Below are positions 32,384 through 40,666 of a stretch of DNA of 64,000 nt, piece after piece; position 1 is the first letter of the stretch; every line of letters begins with the position of its first letter. The stretch lies in contig CAVQLG010000015.1 of NCBI GenBank assembly GCA_963713275.1, positions 1-64,000 of the forward strand, written 5' to 3'. Source of the stretch: CAIWHR01 sp963713275 (GTDB lineage Bacteria; Pseudomonadota; Gammaproteobacteria; Burkholderiales; Casimicrobiaceae). Position numbers and translations under genes: made by a program. The notes under the pieces were generated by a model. That model made no database searches. It had not been told where the DNA came from and saw nothing but the letters and a program-made list of their open reading frames with translations.

Positions 32384-33727
32384 CAGCGCAACGACGCCTG
32401 AGCTGCGCGATCTACACGCGCAAGTCCACCGAGGAAGGGCTCGACCAGAACTTCAACTCGCTGGATGCCCAGCGCGACGCCTGCGAGAACTACATCGCCA
32501 GCCAGAAATCCGAGGGCTGGTTGCTGACTGCGCGACCGCTACGACGACGGTGGCTACTCCGGCGGGAACATGGACCGGCCGGGCCTGCAGCGGTTGCTCG
32601 CCGATGTTCGGGCTGGGCTGGTCGACATCATCGTCGTCTACAAGATCGACCGCCTCTCCCGGTCGCTCGCCGACTTCGCCAAGCTGGTCGAGATCTTCGA
32701 CGAGCAGAAGGTCACCTTCGTCTCGGTGACGCAGGCGTTCAACACGACCACGTCGATGGGCAGGTTGACGCTGAACATCCTCTTGTCGTTCGCGCAGTTC
32801 GAGCGCGAGCTGGCCGGCGAGCGGGTGCGGGACAAGATCGCCGCCTCCCGCCAGCGCGGCATCTGGATGGGCGGGATGCCGCCGCTGGGCTACGACGTCG
32901 TCGACCGCAAACTGGTTCCCAACCCGGCCGAGGCACAGATCGTCCGCGAGATGTTCACCCGCTTCGCCGCCGTGCCGTCCATGGCGATGCTGGTCCGCGA
33001 CCTGCGGGCGCGCGAGGTGACGTCGAAATCATGGACCACGGTCAAGGGCGTCGAGCGCAAGGGAAAGCTGATCGACAAGGGCTACGTCTACAAGATCTTC
33101 AACAACCCGGTCTACATCGGCGTCGCCGCGTACAAGGGCCACCACTACCCCGGCGAACACGCGGCCATCATCGACCGGTCCCTTTGGGATACCGTGCAGG
33201 CGCTGCTGCGGTCCGGCACACCGCACGCCAAGGGTTCATCGGCGCCCCGCGAGACGAGGGCGCCGTCGCTGCTGCGGGGGCTGCTCTTCTCGGAACGGGG
33301 GCGCGCCTTCACCCCGGGCTGGACGGTCAAGGGCCAGAAGTACTACCGGTACTACATCAACACCGACGCCATCAAGCTCGGCAAGGACGCCTGCGACGTG
33401 CGGCGGATGCCCGCCGGCGAAATCAAGACCGTGGTCGTCGAGCAGCTGCGGCAGATCCTGCGTTCGCCGGAGGTGCTGGCCCAAGCTGTCCGCGAAATGG
33501 TAGCCCTGCGCCCGAGAACCAGCGAGTCCGAGGCGATCGCCGCCCTGCAGTCGATCGACAAGGTCTGGGACGAGCTGTTCCCCGCCGAGCAGGCCCGCAT
33601 TGCCCACACCCTGATCGACCGGATCACGGTCCGCAAGGACGAGATCAGCATCGCCTGGAGGACCGAGGGCATGCCCCGGCTGCTGCGCGAGACGGTCGCT
33701 CCGGAAGTCGCCCTGGGGGCAGCATGA
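32380..33727 (+). CDS. Large serine recombinase (one frame break)
   Basis: About 448 residues. Resolvase domain: RLSCAIYTRKSTEEGLDQNF with the catalytic Ser (S in TRKST), LDAQRDACENYIASQKSEGW. A one-base slip near 32525 precedes YDDGGYSGGNMDRPGLQRLL, VYKIDRLSRSLADFAKLVEI and LNILLSFAQFERELAGERVR. The recombinase domain is GIWMGGMPPLGYDVVDRKLV with YKIFNNPVYIGVAAYKGHHY. The zinc ribbon region (GLLFSERGRAFTPGWTVKGQ) lacks the usual cysteines, as in other DUF2924-linked members. Presumably the prophage integrase. Stop overlaps the HTH gene. Confidence 0.85.
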
Positions 33728-34119
33728 CCAAACCCTCCGCTGTCATGCCGCCGACCGAGATCCCGATGACCTTCCGCATTCGGGGCGGGAAGACGGTCAT
33801 GGTCCTGCCTGACGGGTCCCGAGCGGTCGCCCGGCGCGAGGCGACCATCGACAACACCATGGTCAAGGTCCTGGCTCGCGGCTTCCGATGGCAGCGCCTG
33901 CTGTACGAGGGGGCCTACGCCACGATCGAGGACATGGCGGCCGCCGAGAAGATCAACCCGTCGTACATCAGCCGACTGCTGCGGCTGGCCTACTTGTCAC
34001 CGACCATCGTCGAGGCAATCCTGGACGGCCGGCACCCGGCCCACCTGACGATGAAGGACCTGATGGCACCGTTCCCGCTGGACTGGGCGGAACAGCGCAA
34101 GCACTTGGGCCTGGGCTGA
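33724..34119 (+). CDS. Helix-turn-helix accessory protein of the recombinase module
   Basis: 131 residues: MTKPSAVMPPTEIPMTFRIR, GGKTVMVLPDGSRAVARREA, KVLARGFRWQRLLYEGAYAT, IEDMAAAEKINPSYISRLLR, LAYLSPTIVEAILDGRHPAH. The IEDMAAAEKINPSYISRLLRL block is a ParB/KorB-like helix-turn-helix. It is coupled to the recombinase by ATGA overlap, completing the DUF2924-recombinase-HTH trio seen in many proteobacterial elements. Likely directs recombination or represses the module. Confidence 0.7.
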   Translation: MTKPSAVMPPTEIPMTFRIRGGKTVMVLPDGSRAVARREATIDNTMVKVLARGFRWQRLLYEGAYATIEDMAAAEKINPSYISRLLRLAYLSPTIVEAILDGRHPAHLTMKDLMAPFPLDWAEQRKHLGLG

Positions 34120-34139
34120 CCGCGGCCCCCACGAATTTT

Positions 34140-34347
34140 TCGGACACTCAAGAGCGTAGCCGGCATCGGTCAGCACGTAGCCGCCGTCGCCGGCCTCGAT
34201 CCACTCAAGCCGCAGCAGCTCGGACACCGCCTTGACCCGCGCGCCGCCGCGCAGGTTGGCGGGCGGGATCACGCGTCCATCGGCGCGGCGGGCGGCGGCG
34301 CGCAGCAGCAAGGCCTGGGTTGGGGTGAGCTTGGGCAGGGTTTCCAT
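34140..34347 (-). pseudogene. Truncated DUF3489-type gene, N-terminal domain only
   Basis: From the ATG at 34347: METLPKLTPTQALLLRAAAR, VIPPANLRGGARVKAVSELL, RLEWIEAGDGGYVLTDAGYA, then nonsense into the end of the HTH gene region. The N-terminal domain is homologous to that of the intact protein at 10893-11417 (LTATQRAVLEAAATHPQGFL, NVNGGARVKVNVALERAGLA). The abrupt loss of similarity near 34140, 20 bases past the HTH stop, marks a junction between two units. Confidence 0.6.
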
Positions 34348-34358
34348 CGCGGCCTCCG

Positions 34359-34559
34359 TCACTCGGGCTGGCCGTCGAAGATCGCGAGCAGCTCGTCGAG
34401 CGCCTGCTCCATCCGCCCCAGGTCGCCGACGTGGCCCCAGTGGACGGCGTTCAGGTCGTGGCCGAAGTAGTTGTCCGCCAGCTGCTGCAGCCGCGCCAGC
34501 TTGGCATGGGCCTGCGTGGTGCGCGCGGCGTAGGCGGCGCGGGGATCGGTGTGTCGCAT
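34359..34559 (-). CDS. Small hypothetical protein
   Basis: 66 residues from the ATG at 34559: MRHTDPRAAYAARTTQAHAK, LARLQQLADNYFGHDLNAVH, WGHVGDLGRMEQALDELLAI. Helical, slightly acidic, and similar in plan to small proteins encoded with DUF3489-type genes in phages and plasmids. It stands 35 bases after leader motif copy 3 and 11 bases before the truncated DUF3489-type gene, forming a small operon. Confidence 0.55.
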   Translation of the reverse strand: MRHTDPRAAYAARTTQAHAKLARLQQLADNYFGHDLNAVHWGHVGDLGRMEQALDELLAIFDGQPE

Positions 34560-34594
34560 GGGGGGCTCCCGGTTGATCGCGATGCAGTGATTCA

Positions 34595-34622
34595 CGCGCT
34601 GTTCCGCCCCAAAGCCAAGCGC
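34595..34622 (-). promoter_or_regulatory. Repeated 28-nt leader motif, copy 3
   Basis: On the minus strand this is GCGCTTGGCTT, eight variable bases, AACAGCGCG, identical in all fixed positions to copy 2 although 24 kb away and in the opposite orientation. It precedes the small gene at 34359-34559. GCGCT/AGCGC can pair. Confidence 0.6.
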
Positions 34623-34707
34623 CCGGTGATTCTGACATTCACGCTATACAACGACTTCAATGCATGTGTGCTTTAACTGAAGTGTGTTTTCAGGTAGGAT
34701 CTGCCGC

Positions 34708-36180
34708 ATGAGAGTTTCCAAGGAAGAGCTCATTGCCGTCCTCGCCCAGTTCAACCCCTGGTGGCGGGGCGAGGCCATTGCCGACCTGCCCAAGTGGCGG
34801 CGGGCGGCCTTCCGCGAGCTGCATGCGTGGATGACGGCGCCGCCGGCACCGCGGGCGGTGCTTCTCTCAGGCGCCCGGCAGATCGGCAAGACCACGCTGA
34901 TGCTGCAGTCGGTCGACAAGCTGCTGCGCGCCGGCGTGCCGGCCGCCAACATCCTGTACGCCACCTTCGACCACCCGATCCTCAAGCTCGCCGGCATCGA
35001 CGCCGTGATCGACGCCTGGCGCGAGCGCGAGCCCAAGGCCGACGGGCTGGAATACCTGTTCCTGGACGAGGCCCAGTTCATCCGCCAGAACGGGCAGGAA
35101 CTGGGCACCTGGGTCAAGCACCAGGTCGATTTCCGCAAGGACCGGCGCATTGCGTTCACCGGCTCAGCCATGCCGCTGGTCGAAGCCGGCCAGGAATCGG
35201 GCGTGGGCCGCTGGCACACGATCCGGCTGACCACGCTGTCGTTCTACGAATACCTGCAGATCAAGCACGTCTCGCTGCCGGAGCTGCCCAAGCTGCGCAG
35301 CCTGCGCGACCTGTTCGACTGGGCCCCGGCCGACTTCTATCGCACTACCGACGCCGCCAGCGCCTACGTCGGGCACTTCCACGAGTACCTGGTACGCGGC
35401 GGCTTTCCGCAGACCGCGCAGGTGGACAGCATCACCCAGGCACAGCGCCTGCTGCGCGAGGACATCATCGACAAGGTGCTCAAGCGCGACATGACGGCGC
35501 TGTTCGGCGTGCGCCGCGTGCTGGACCTGGAACACACCTTCCTGTACCTGTGCATGCACGACGGTGGCCTGCTGGACATGGTGGACCTGTGCGCCAACCT
35601 GGAGGTCAAGCGCCCCACGGCGCAGAACTTCATCGAACTGTTGGAAGCCACGCACCTGATCTACCGCCTGCCTCCTTACGGCTACGGCAAGGACGTGCTG
35701 CGCGCCCGCTTCAAGATCTACCTGGCCGACGCCGCCATCGCCCCGGCCGTGATGCTCAAGGGCAAGGCCATCCTGGAAGAAGCCGCCGCGTTGGGCGTGG
35801 CCACGGAGACCGCTGTGTTCAAGCACCTGTTCGCCCGCTACTACGCGCAAAACGTGCGGTTCTCGTACTGGCGCGGCAAGCGCGACCACGAGGTAGACCT
35901 GGTGGCCGAGGTGGGCGGCGAACTGATCCCCTTCGAGGTGAAGTACCGCGCCCAGCACACTGGCGCCCGCGAACTAAAGGGCCTGATCGAGCTGTGCCAG
36001 GCCAAGCGCATCGCGCGCGCCTACGTCGTCACCAAGTCGCTGGACGACTTCGGGCTGATGCAGGGCCTGCCAGCGCCGGCGCCCGGCGCCGAGCCCGCCG
36101 CCACGCAGATCATGCGCATTCCCGCGCCCTTGCTCTGCTACTGGATGGGCGCGACCGAAATTCCGGAGGCCGATGGATGA
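34708..36180 (+). CDS. AAA/DUF4143 family ATPase
   Basis: 490 residues. Walker A VLLSGARQIGKTTLMLQ, Walker B EYLFLDEAQFIRQN, sensor FTGSAMPLVEAG. The DUF4143 part starts with the YLVRGGFPQTA motif (about residue 230), then a winged helix (LLDMVDLCANLEVKRPTAQN) and a C-terminal PD-(D/E)XK-like end (RDHEVDLVAEVGGELIPFEV, KYRAQ). Such ATPases (PF13173+PF13635) are common in genomic islands; functions are mostly unproven, several being toxin or defence related. ATG at 34708; longer starts lack similarity. First gene of a rightward four-gene set, separated from gene two by 118 bp. Confidence 0.8.
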   Translation: MRVSKEELIAVLAQFNPWWRGEAIADLPKWRRAAFRELHAWMTAPPAPRAVLLSGARQIGKTTLMLQSVDKLLRAGVPAANILYATFDHPILKLAGIDAVIDAWREREPKADGLEYLFLDEAQFIRQNGQELGTWVKHQVDFRKDRRIAFTGSAMPLVEAGQESGVGRWHTIRLTTLSFYEYLQIKHVSLPELPKLRSLRDLFDWAPADFYRTTDAASAYVGHFHEYLVRGGFPQTAQVDSITQAQRLLREDIIDKVLKRDMTALFGVRRVLDLEHTFLYLCMHDGGLLDMVDLCANLEVKRPTAQNFIELLEATHLIYRLPPYGYGKDVLRARFKIYLADAAIAPAVMLKGKAILEEAAALGVATETAVFKHLFARYYAQNVRFSYWRGKRDHEVDLVAEVGGELIPFEVKYRAQHTGARELKGLIELCQAKRIARAYVVTKSLDDFGLMQGLPAPAPGAEPAATQIMRIPAPLLCYWMGATEIPEADG

Positions 36181-36298
36181 TCGTCACCGGATGCACTGTG
36201 CACAGGCACAGCGGTGGCTTGCACGCCCTTCGGATTGAAGTGCTGATTGACATGAAGTTCGTGGCCCGCCGCGGCACACGAGCAGCAAGGAGAGTTCG

Positions 36299-36889
36299 TT
36301 GTCTGCCATCCACGACTTGATTGCCCAGGTCAGCGACCTGCGCCTGCGCGAGCGCCTCGCCGCCGAATGGGCCAGCGCGTGGAAGGAAAAGAAGTTCGGC
36401 CTGGTGTTCGAAGACCATCTGCCGGAGCTGCTGCCCCTGTACAAGGCCCGGCCGCGCCGTGGCGATCTGGTGTGCCGGCGTGACGGCTCGCTGAAGGACG
36501 TGTGGCAGGTCCAGCAGGTCAAGGACGGCATGGCCACCTGCATCAAGTCCGGCGACGCCGCCCAGGCCTTGCCTGCACGCGCGACCGAACACGGGGTTAC
36601 GGCAGAGCTGGCGCGGTGGGCGGTGGACGAGCTCCTGGTCGTGCGCCAGTTCGGCGAGCCGATCTTCCCGTCGCTGGTACCGGTGGAGGCGGTGGTCAAT
36701 GGCCCGGCCGATGCGCCCTGGCATACGCTGATCGAGTCCGACAACTACCACGCGTGGCAGCTGCTGGAGTACGAGCAGTGCGCCGCCCAGCGGCGGGCGC
36801 TGTTGGAGGCGGAGGGCGCTGAGTTCAATGTGCGGGCCTTGGAGGATGCCGCCAAGGCACTGCCGACGCCCGGCAAGAAGAGGACATGA
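36299..36889 (+). CDS. Remnant of a type III-like DNA methyltransferase lacking its catalytic core
   Basis: 196 residues from a TTG with AAGGAG upstream. Residues 1-165 match the N-terminus of mod-type adenine methyltransferases: MSAIHDLIAQVSDLRLRERL, KKFGLVFEDHLPELLPLYKA, RRGDLVCRRDGSLKDVWQVQ, VVRQFGEPIFPSLVPVEAVV, DAPWHTLIESDNYHAWQLLE. Family members continue with Y...VD-x-IYIDPPYNTG; here the text jumps at once to YEQCAAQRRALLEAEGAEFN, RALEDAAKALPTPGKKRT, a mod-like C-terminal tail. The whole SAM/DPPY domain is missing without loss of frame. Stop overlaps the next ATG, and the frame is clean, so it may still be expressed, perhaps as a regulatory or sensor part. Confidence 0.65.
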   Translation: MSAIHDLIAQVSDLRLRERLAAEWASAWKEKKFGLVFEDHLPELLPLYKARPRRGDLVCRRDGSLKDVWQVQQVKDGMATCIKSGDAAQALPARATEHGVTAELARWAVDELLVVRQFGEPIFPSLVPVEAVVNGPADAPWHTLIESDNYHAWQLLEYEQCAAQRRALLEAEGAEFNVRALEDAAKALPTPGKKRT

Positions 36890-37449
36890 GGGTGGCCACC
36901 AAGAAGGGCTCGCCCAGTTGGAGCGATGTCAAGGGCAAGCTGACTGACATCGACCGCGCCGGCCTGATCGGCCTGGTGCAAGACCTCTACGCCGCCAGCA
37001 AGGACAACCAGGCCTTCCTGCACGCCCGCTTCGGACTCGGCGACGATGTGCTCAAGCCCTACAAGGCCGCCATCGACCGCTGGCTCTGGCCCGATGTCTT
37101 CAAGAACCAGGACACCTCGGTCGCCAAGGCCAAGAAGGCCATCGCGGACTACAAGAAGGCCGGCGGCCAGCCGGAGGGTCTTGCCGAGCTGATGGTGTTC
37201 TTCTGCGAGCGCGCGGCGGGCTTCAGCAGCGACGTGGGCTTCCAGGACGAGGGCTACTTCGACGCCCTGGTGCGGATGTTCGGGCAGGCGTTGAATGCCA
37301 TCGACGCCTTGCCCACGGAGCACAGGCCGCTGCTGCTGCTGGGCCTGCTGGATGCCGTCCGATGCCTCGGTGACAACCTGGGCTACAGTGTCGGTGATGA
37401 CATGGGCGACCTGCTGGCCGAGCATGGATTCGATGGCGGATCGCGATGA
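36886..37449 (+). CDS. DUF6155-like protein
   Basis: 187 residues. KGKLTDIDRAGLIGLVQDLY, AASKDNQAFLHARFGLGDDV, LKPYKAAIDRWLWPDVFKNQ, SVAKAKKAIADYKKAGGQPE, GLAELMVFFCERAAGFSSDV. The succession 'LI-x-L-(V/I)-x-DLY-x-(A/L)-S-K-(D/E)-N...FL-x-ARF' and 'AKAKKAI-x-DYKKA' matches DUF6155, all-helical, unknown function. ATG overlaps the methyltransferase remnant, and the primase-helicase gene starts inside its end, so the three genes are tightly coupled. Confidence 0.6.
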   Translation: MRVATKKGSPSWSDVKGKLTDIDRAGLIGLVQDLYAASKDNQAFLHARFGLGDDVLKPYKAAIDRWLWPDVFKNQDTSVAKAKKAIADYKKAGGQPEGLAELMVFFCERAAGFSSDVGFQDEGYFDALVRMFGQALNAIDALPTEHRPLLLLGLLDAVRCLGDNLGYSVGDDMGDLLAEHGFDGGSR

Positions 37450-39880
37450 ACTCGGCGCGCTGCGCGCGGAGAACAGCAGGCTGATCGCGCTGCTCGAATC
37501 GCTCGGCATCGAATGGCGTGCACGGCAGCAGCCGTCCCCACCGCCCGTCGAGTCATCAAGACTGTCCACCGACGAGAAGGTCGCGCTCTTCCGACGCCTG
37601 TTCCGTGGCCGCACCGACGTGTTCCCCGTTCGATGGGAAAGCAAGACCACCGGCAAGTCGGGCTACGCGCCGGCCTGCGCGAATGAGTGGCGCGCCGGCG
37701 TGTGCGAGAAGCCGCGCATCAAGTGCGGCGACTGCGCCAATCGCCTGCTCATCCCACTGTCGGACGCCGTGATCTACAACCACCTGGCCGGCGATCACAC
37801 GGTTGGGGTGTATCCGCTGTTGGAGGATGACAGCTGCTACTTCCTGGCCGCCGACTTCGACGAGGCCGGATGGCGGGACGATGCCCGGGCGTTCATGCAG
37901 TCATGCGCGGAGCTGGGCGTGCCAACGGCGCTGGAAATTTCGCGCTCCGGTCAGGGCGCCCACGCCTGGGTGTTCTTCGCCGGCCGGGTGTCGGCGCGCG
38001 ATGCCCGCCGCCTGGGCACGGCCATCATCAGCCATACCTGCGCGCGCACGCGGCAGCTCCGGCTCACGTCTTACGACCGGCTGTTCCCGAACCAGGACAC
38101 GATGCCCAAGGGCGGCTTCGGCAACCTGATCGCCTTGCCGCTGCAAAAGGGCCCGAGGGAGAAGGGCTACAGCGTGTTCGTCGACGCCGAGCTGCGCCCC
38201 TACCCGGACCAGTGGGCGTTCCTGGCCTCCATCCGGCCGATGGCCTCGCACGATATCGAGCCGACCATTCTGCGGGCCACGGGTGGCGTCCATCCGTTGG
38301 ACGTCACCTTCATCGACGACGAAGACCTGGCCACGCCGTGGAAACGCGAGAGCACTTCGACCAAGAAGCTGGCCGGGCCGATGCCGAAGTCCCTGAGCGT
38401 GACTCTGGCCAACCTGATCTACTTCGAGAAGGCCCAACTGCCGCAGGCGCTTGCCAACCGCCTGATCCGGCTGGCAGCGTTCCAGAACCCCGAGTTTTTC
38501 AAGGCACAGGCGATGCGGATGTCGGTGTGGGACAAGCCGCGTGTCATCGGCTGTGCCGAGAACTACCCGCAGCACATCGCCTTGCCCCGCGGGTGTCTGG
38601 ATGCCGCCCTTTCGCTGCTTCGCGAGAACGGCATCGCCTGCGACCTACGGGACGAACGCGTTGGCGGCCAGCCGCTGGACGTGTCGTTCGTCGGCAGTCT
38701 GCGTCCCGACCAGGAGGCCGCCGTCGCGGCGATGCTGCCGTTTGATGCTGGGGTGCTGTGCGCACCGACCGCCTTCGGCAAGACAGTGACGGCCGCGGCG
38801 ATGATCGTGCGCCGAGGTGTCAACACCTTGGTGCTGGTGCATCGCACGGAACTGCTCAAGCAGTGGCAGGAACGGCTACAGGCGTTTCTGGGCGTCGGCA
38901 AGGGTGTGGTCGGCACCATCGGCGGCGGCAAGGCCAAGCCCACCGGCAAGATCGACATCGCTGTGATGCAGTCCTTGTCCCGCCAGGGCGAGGTGAACCC
39001 GCTGGTCGAGGACTACGGCCAAGTGATTGTCGACGAGTGCCACCACGTCGGCGCCGTGTCGTTCGACGCGATTCTCAAGCGGACCAAGGCCAAATACGTG
39101 CTGGGCCTGACGGCGACTCCGATCCGCCGCGATGGCCAGCATCCGATCATCTTCATGCAGTGCGGGCCGATCCGCCACACGGCAGCCACGCCGGCCGGGG
39201 CACCGCACGATCTGGAGGTGGTGCCGCGCGCCCACCACGCTCGAATCGATCTGCCGCCGGATGCCGGCATCCAGGACGTGTTCCGACATCTCGCCAACGA
39301 TCAGGCCAGGACCGAAGCCATTGCCGTCGAGGTGCGCAATGCCTTCGCGCAGGGCCGCAAGGTGCTGGTCCTGACCGAGCGCACGGAACACCTCGACGCC
39401 ATCGATGCGGCCCTCGGCGACCTGGAGCCGGCGCCCCCCGTACTGCATGGTCGGATGTCCAGAAAGCAGCGTGCGGCGCTGGTGGCAGACCTGGATGCGC
39501 TGCCGCCCGACGCGCCGCGCGTGCTCCTGGCGACGGGCAAGCTGGTCGGCGAGGGCTTCGACCACCCGCCACTGGACACGCTGGTGCTCGCCATGCCGGT
39601 GTCATGGAAGGGGACGTTGCAGCAGTACGCCGGTCGCCTGCACCGGGAGCACGCCAGCAAGACCGACGTACGCATCATCGACTTCGTGGACACCGGCCAC
39701 CCGGCCTTGCTGCGGATGTGGGACAAGCGCCAACGCGGCTACCGGGCGATGGGGTACCGGATCGAGGCCGACACCGTGCCCGATGAAAGCGTGCTTATCG
39801 GGTTGTCGCACACACTTATTACCGGTACTGCTTGCGCAACTGCATCAATCTGGGGTTGCCGTGGCGATCGGTGTTCTTGA
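37433..39880 (+). CDS. TOTE-type primase fused to SF2 helicase
   Basis: 815 residues. Residues 1-45: coiled coil (ADRDELGALRAENSRLIALL). Then an archaeo-eukaryotic primase domain of the TOTE conflict-system type: zinc site PACANEWRAGVCEKPRIKCG with DCANR, catalytic CYFLAADFDEAGW, nucleotide-binding SRSGQGAHAWVFFAGR, and LFPNQDTMPKGGFGNLIALP. From ~430 a helicase: CAPTAFGKTVTAAAM, LVLVHRTELLKQWQERL, VIVDECHHVGAVSFD, GLTATPIRRDGQH, LLATGKLVGEGFDHPP and QQYAGRLHREHA. Start at 37433 or 37424, within the DUF6155 gene. Family members are proposed to act in conflict with invading DNA; this has not been shown for this combination. Confidence 0.75.
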   Translation: MADRDELGALRAENSRLIALLESLGIEWRARQQPSPPPVESSRLSTDEKVALFRRLFRGRTDVFPVRWESKTTGKSGYAPACANEWRAGVCEKPRIKCGDCANRLLIPLSDAVIYNHLAGDHTVGVYPLLEDDSCYFLAADFDEAGWRDDARAFMQSCAELGVPTALEISRSGQGAHAWVFFAGRVSARDARRLGTAIISHTCARTRQLRLTSYDRLFPNQDTMPKGGFGNLIALPLQKGPREKGYSVFVDAELRPYPDQWAFLASIRPMASHDIEPTILRATGGVHPLDVTFIDDEDLATPWKRESTSTKKLAGPMPKSLSVTLANLIYFEKAQLPQALANRLIRLAAFQNPEFFKAQAMRMSVWDKPRVIGCAENYPQHIALPRGCLDAALSLLRENGIACDLRDERVGGQPLDVSFVGSLRPDQEAAVAAMLPFDAGVLCAPTAFGKTVTAAAMIVRRGVNTLVLVHRTELLKQWQERLQAFLGVGKGVVGTIGGGKAKPTGKIDIAVMQSLSRQGEVNPLVEDYGQVIVDECHHVGAVSFDAILKRTKAKYVLGLTATPIRRDGQHPIIFMQCGPIRHTAATPAGAPHDLEVVPRAHHARIDLPPDAGIQDVFRHLANDQARTEAIAVEVRNAFAQGRKVLVLTERTEHLDAIDAALGDLEPAPPVLHGRMSRKQRAALVADLDALPPDAPRVLLATGKLVGEGFDHPPLDTLVLAMPVSWKGTLQQYAGRLHREHASKTDVRIIDFVDTGHPALLRMWDKRQRGYRAMGYRIEADTVPDESVLIGLSHTLITGTACATASIWGCRGDRCS

Positions 39881-40124
39881 CCTACTACGCATCGCTGGCA
39901 ATGCCACCGCGCCGACCTACGCCGATCTCTATGCAGCAAAATCACGGGTCACCAAATCTAGTAGGTGTGTGTGACAACCCGACAAGCACGGATGAAAGCT
40001 TGCTTTGATATTTCGATTCGGTGCCCAGTCGGGTGCAACGTGCGGCGATCGTCCAATGGCCTGTTGGACGCTTCGCTCCAGGCATGTCAACCACCTCAAA
40101 GCTGTCCAGGAGAATCGGCGATAG

Positions 40125-40189
40125 ATGGGCGATAGAAAGTGGTTGATATCGCTCGGCGGCCTTCAATATCAACAACTTCTATCGCCCAT
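40125..40189. repeat. Long imperfect inverted repeat
   Basis: Left arm 40125-40149 starts ATGGGCGATAGAA and ends GGTTGATAT; the right arm 40166-40189 is its complement with few changes, across a 16-nt loop. The stem spans about 24 pairs. Related words (CGGCGATAG, CGGCGATGGGCGATGG) occur on both sides at 40116 and 40208. Possible MITE, phage attachment or origin structure; no open frame is involved. Confidence 0.6.
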
Positions 40190-40507
40190 GAGCCTGTGTC
40201 GGTCAACGTCGGCGATGGGCGATGGAACGCTGTTCTCCGAGAATTTCGGATAACTCCGCGCCAACCCGCAGCAATCTGCGCCAATGCTCATAAGCTCGGG
40301 AGGCCAGTCGGCACATGGTCAACCACCCACCAGTAGCCGTGCCTGCATGCGAAGGCGAACTTCGCTATTCGGTACGGCGGGAAATCCGGCCTTCAACCCG
40401 ATACGCCAAGCGCCGTACCGCACCCCCGGAAAGTCAGGAGGTTCTGAGACAACGGGCCGCTGAGACGACCTTTTCGGCGGTTCCGCGCCGGCGGCAGTCA
40501 GGAGCCA

Positions 40508-40534
40508 CAAGAAAAAAGCCCCAAAAACAAGGGG
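40508..40534 (-). terminator. Rho-independent terminator (minus strand)
   Basis: On the minus strand AAGCCCC, TTGTTTTT loop, GGGGCTT followed by TTTTC: a G+C stem with a T-run, as in strong intrinsic terminators. On the minus strand it lies about 105 bases after the tRNA-like 3' end, which would suit a former tRNA transcript. Confidence 0.65.
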
Positions 40535-40639
40535 CTTCAGACGCCCTCCGGGCTCGCCGAGCAGGTTGGAAGGACTTGTACTGGCGGGCCATGAATGATC
40601 GCAGCACCAACTCGCTATGGTCATGAGAGCGGCCGGTTT

Positions 40640-40666
40640 TGGTACCGGCGGGGATTCGAACACCGC
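40640..40666 (-). pseudogene. tRNA 3'-end-like fragment (possible attachment scar)
   Basis: Minus strand: GCGGTGTTCGAATCCCCGCC followed by GGTACCA. This has the T-loop (TTCGAAT), a T-stem-like CCCGC and an acceptor ending in CCA. No matching acceptor 5' strand or anticodon arm is found in the preceding ~80 bases, so it is not an intact tRNA. Integrating elements often leave such 3' tRNA duplicates. Confidence 0.4.

Noticed and set aside
29135..34119. A large restriction or BREX-like system at the prophage edge
   Set aside because: None of the conserved BREX, DISARM or type I/III restriction motifs appear; the unknown protein and the recombinase trio face different directions.
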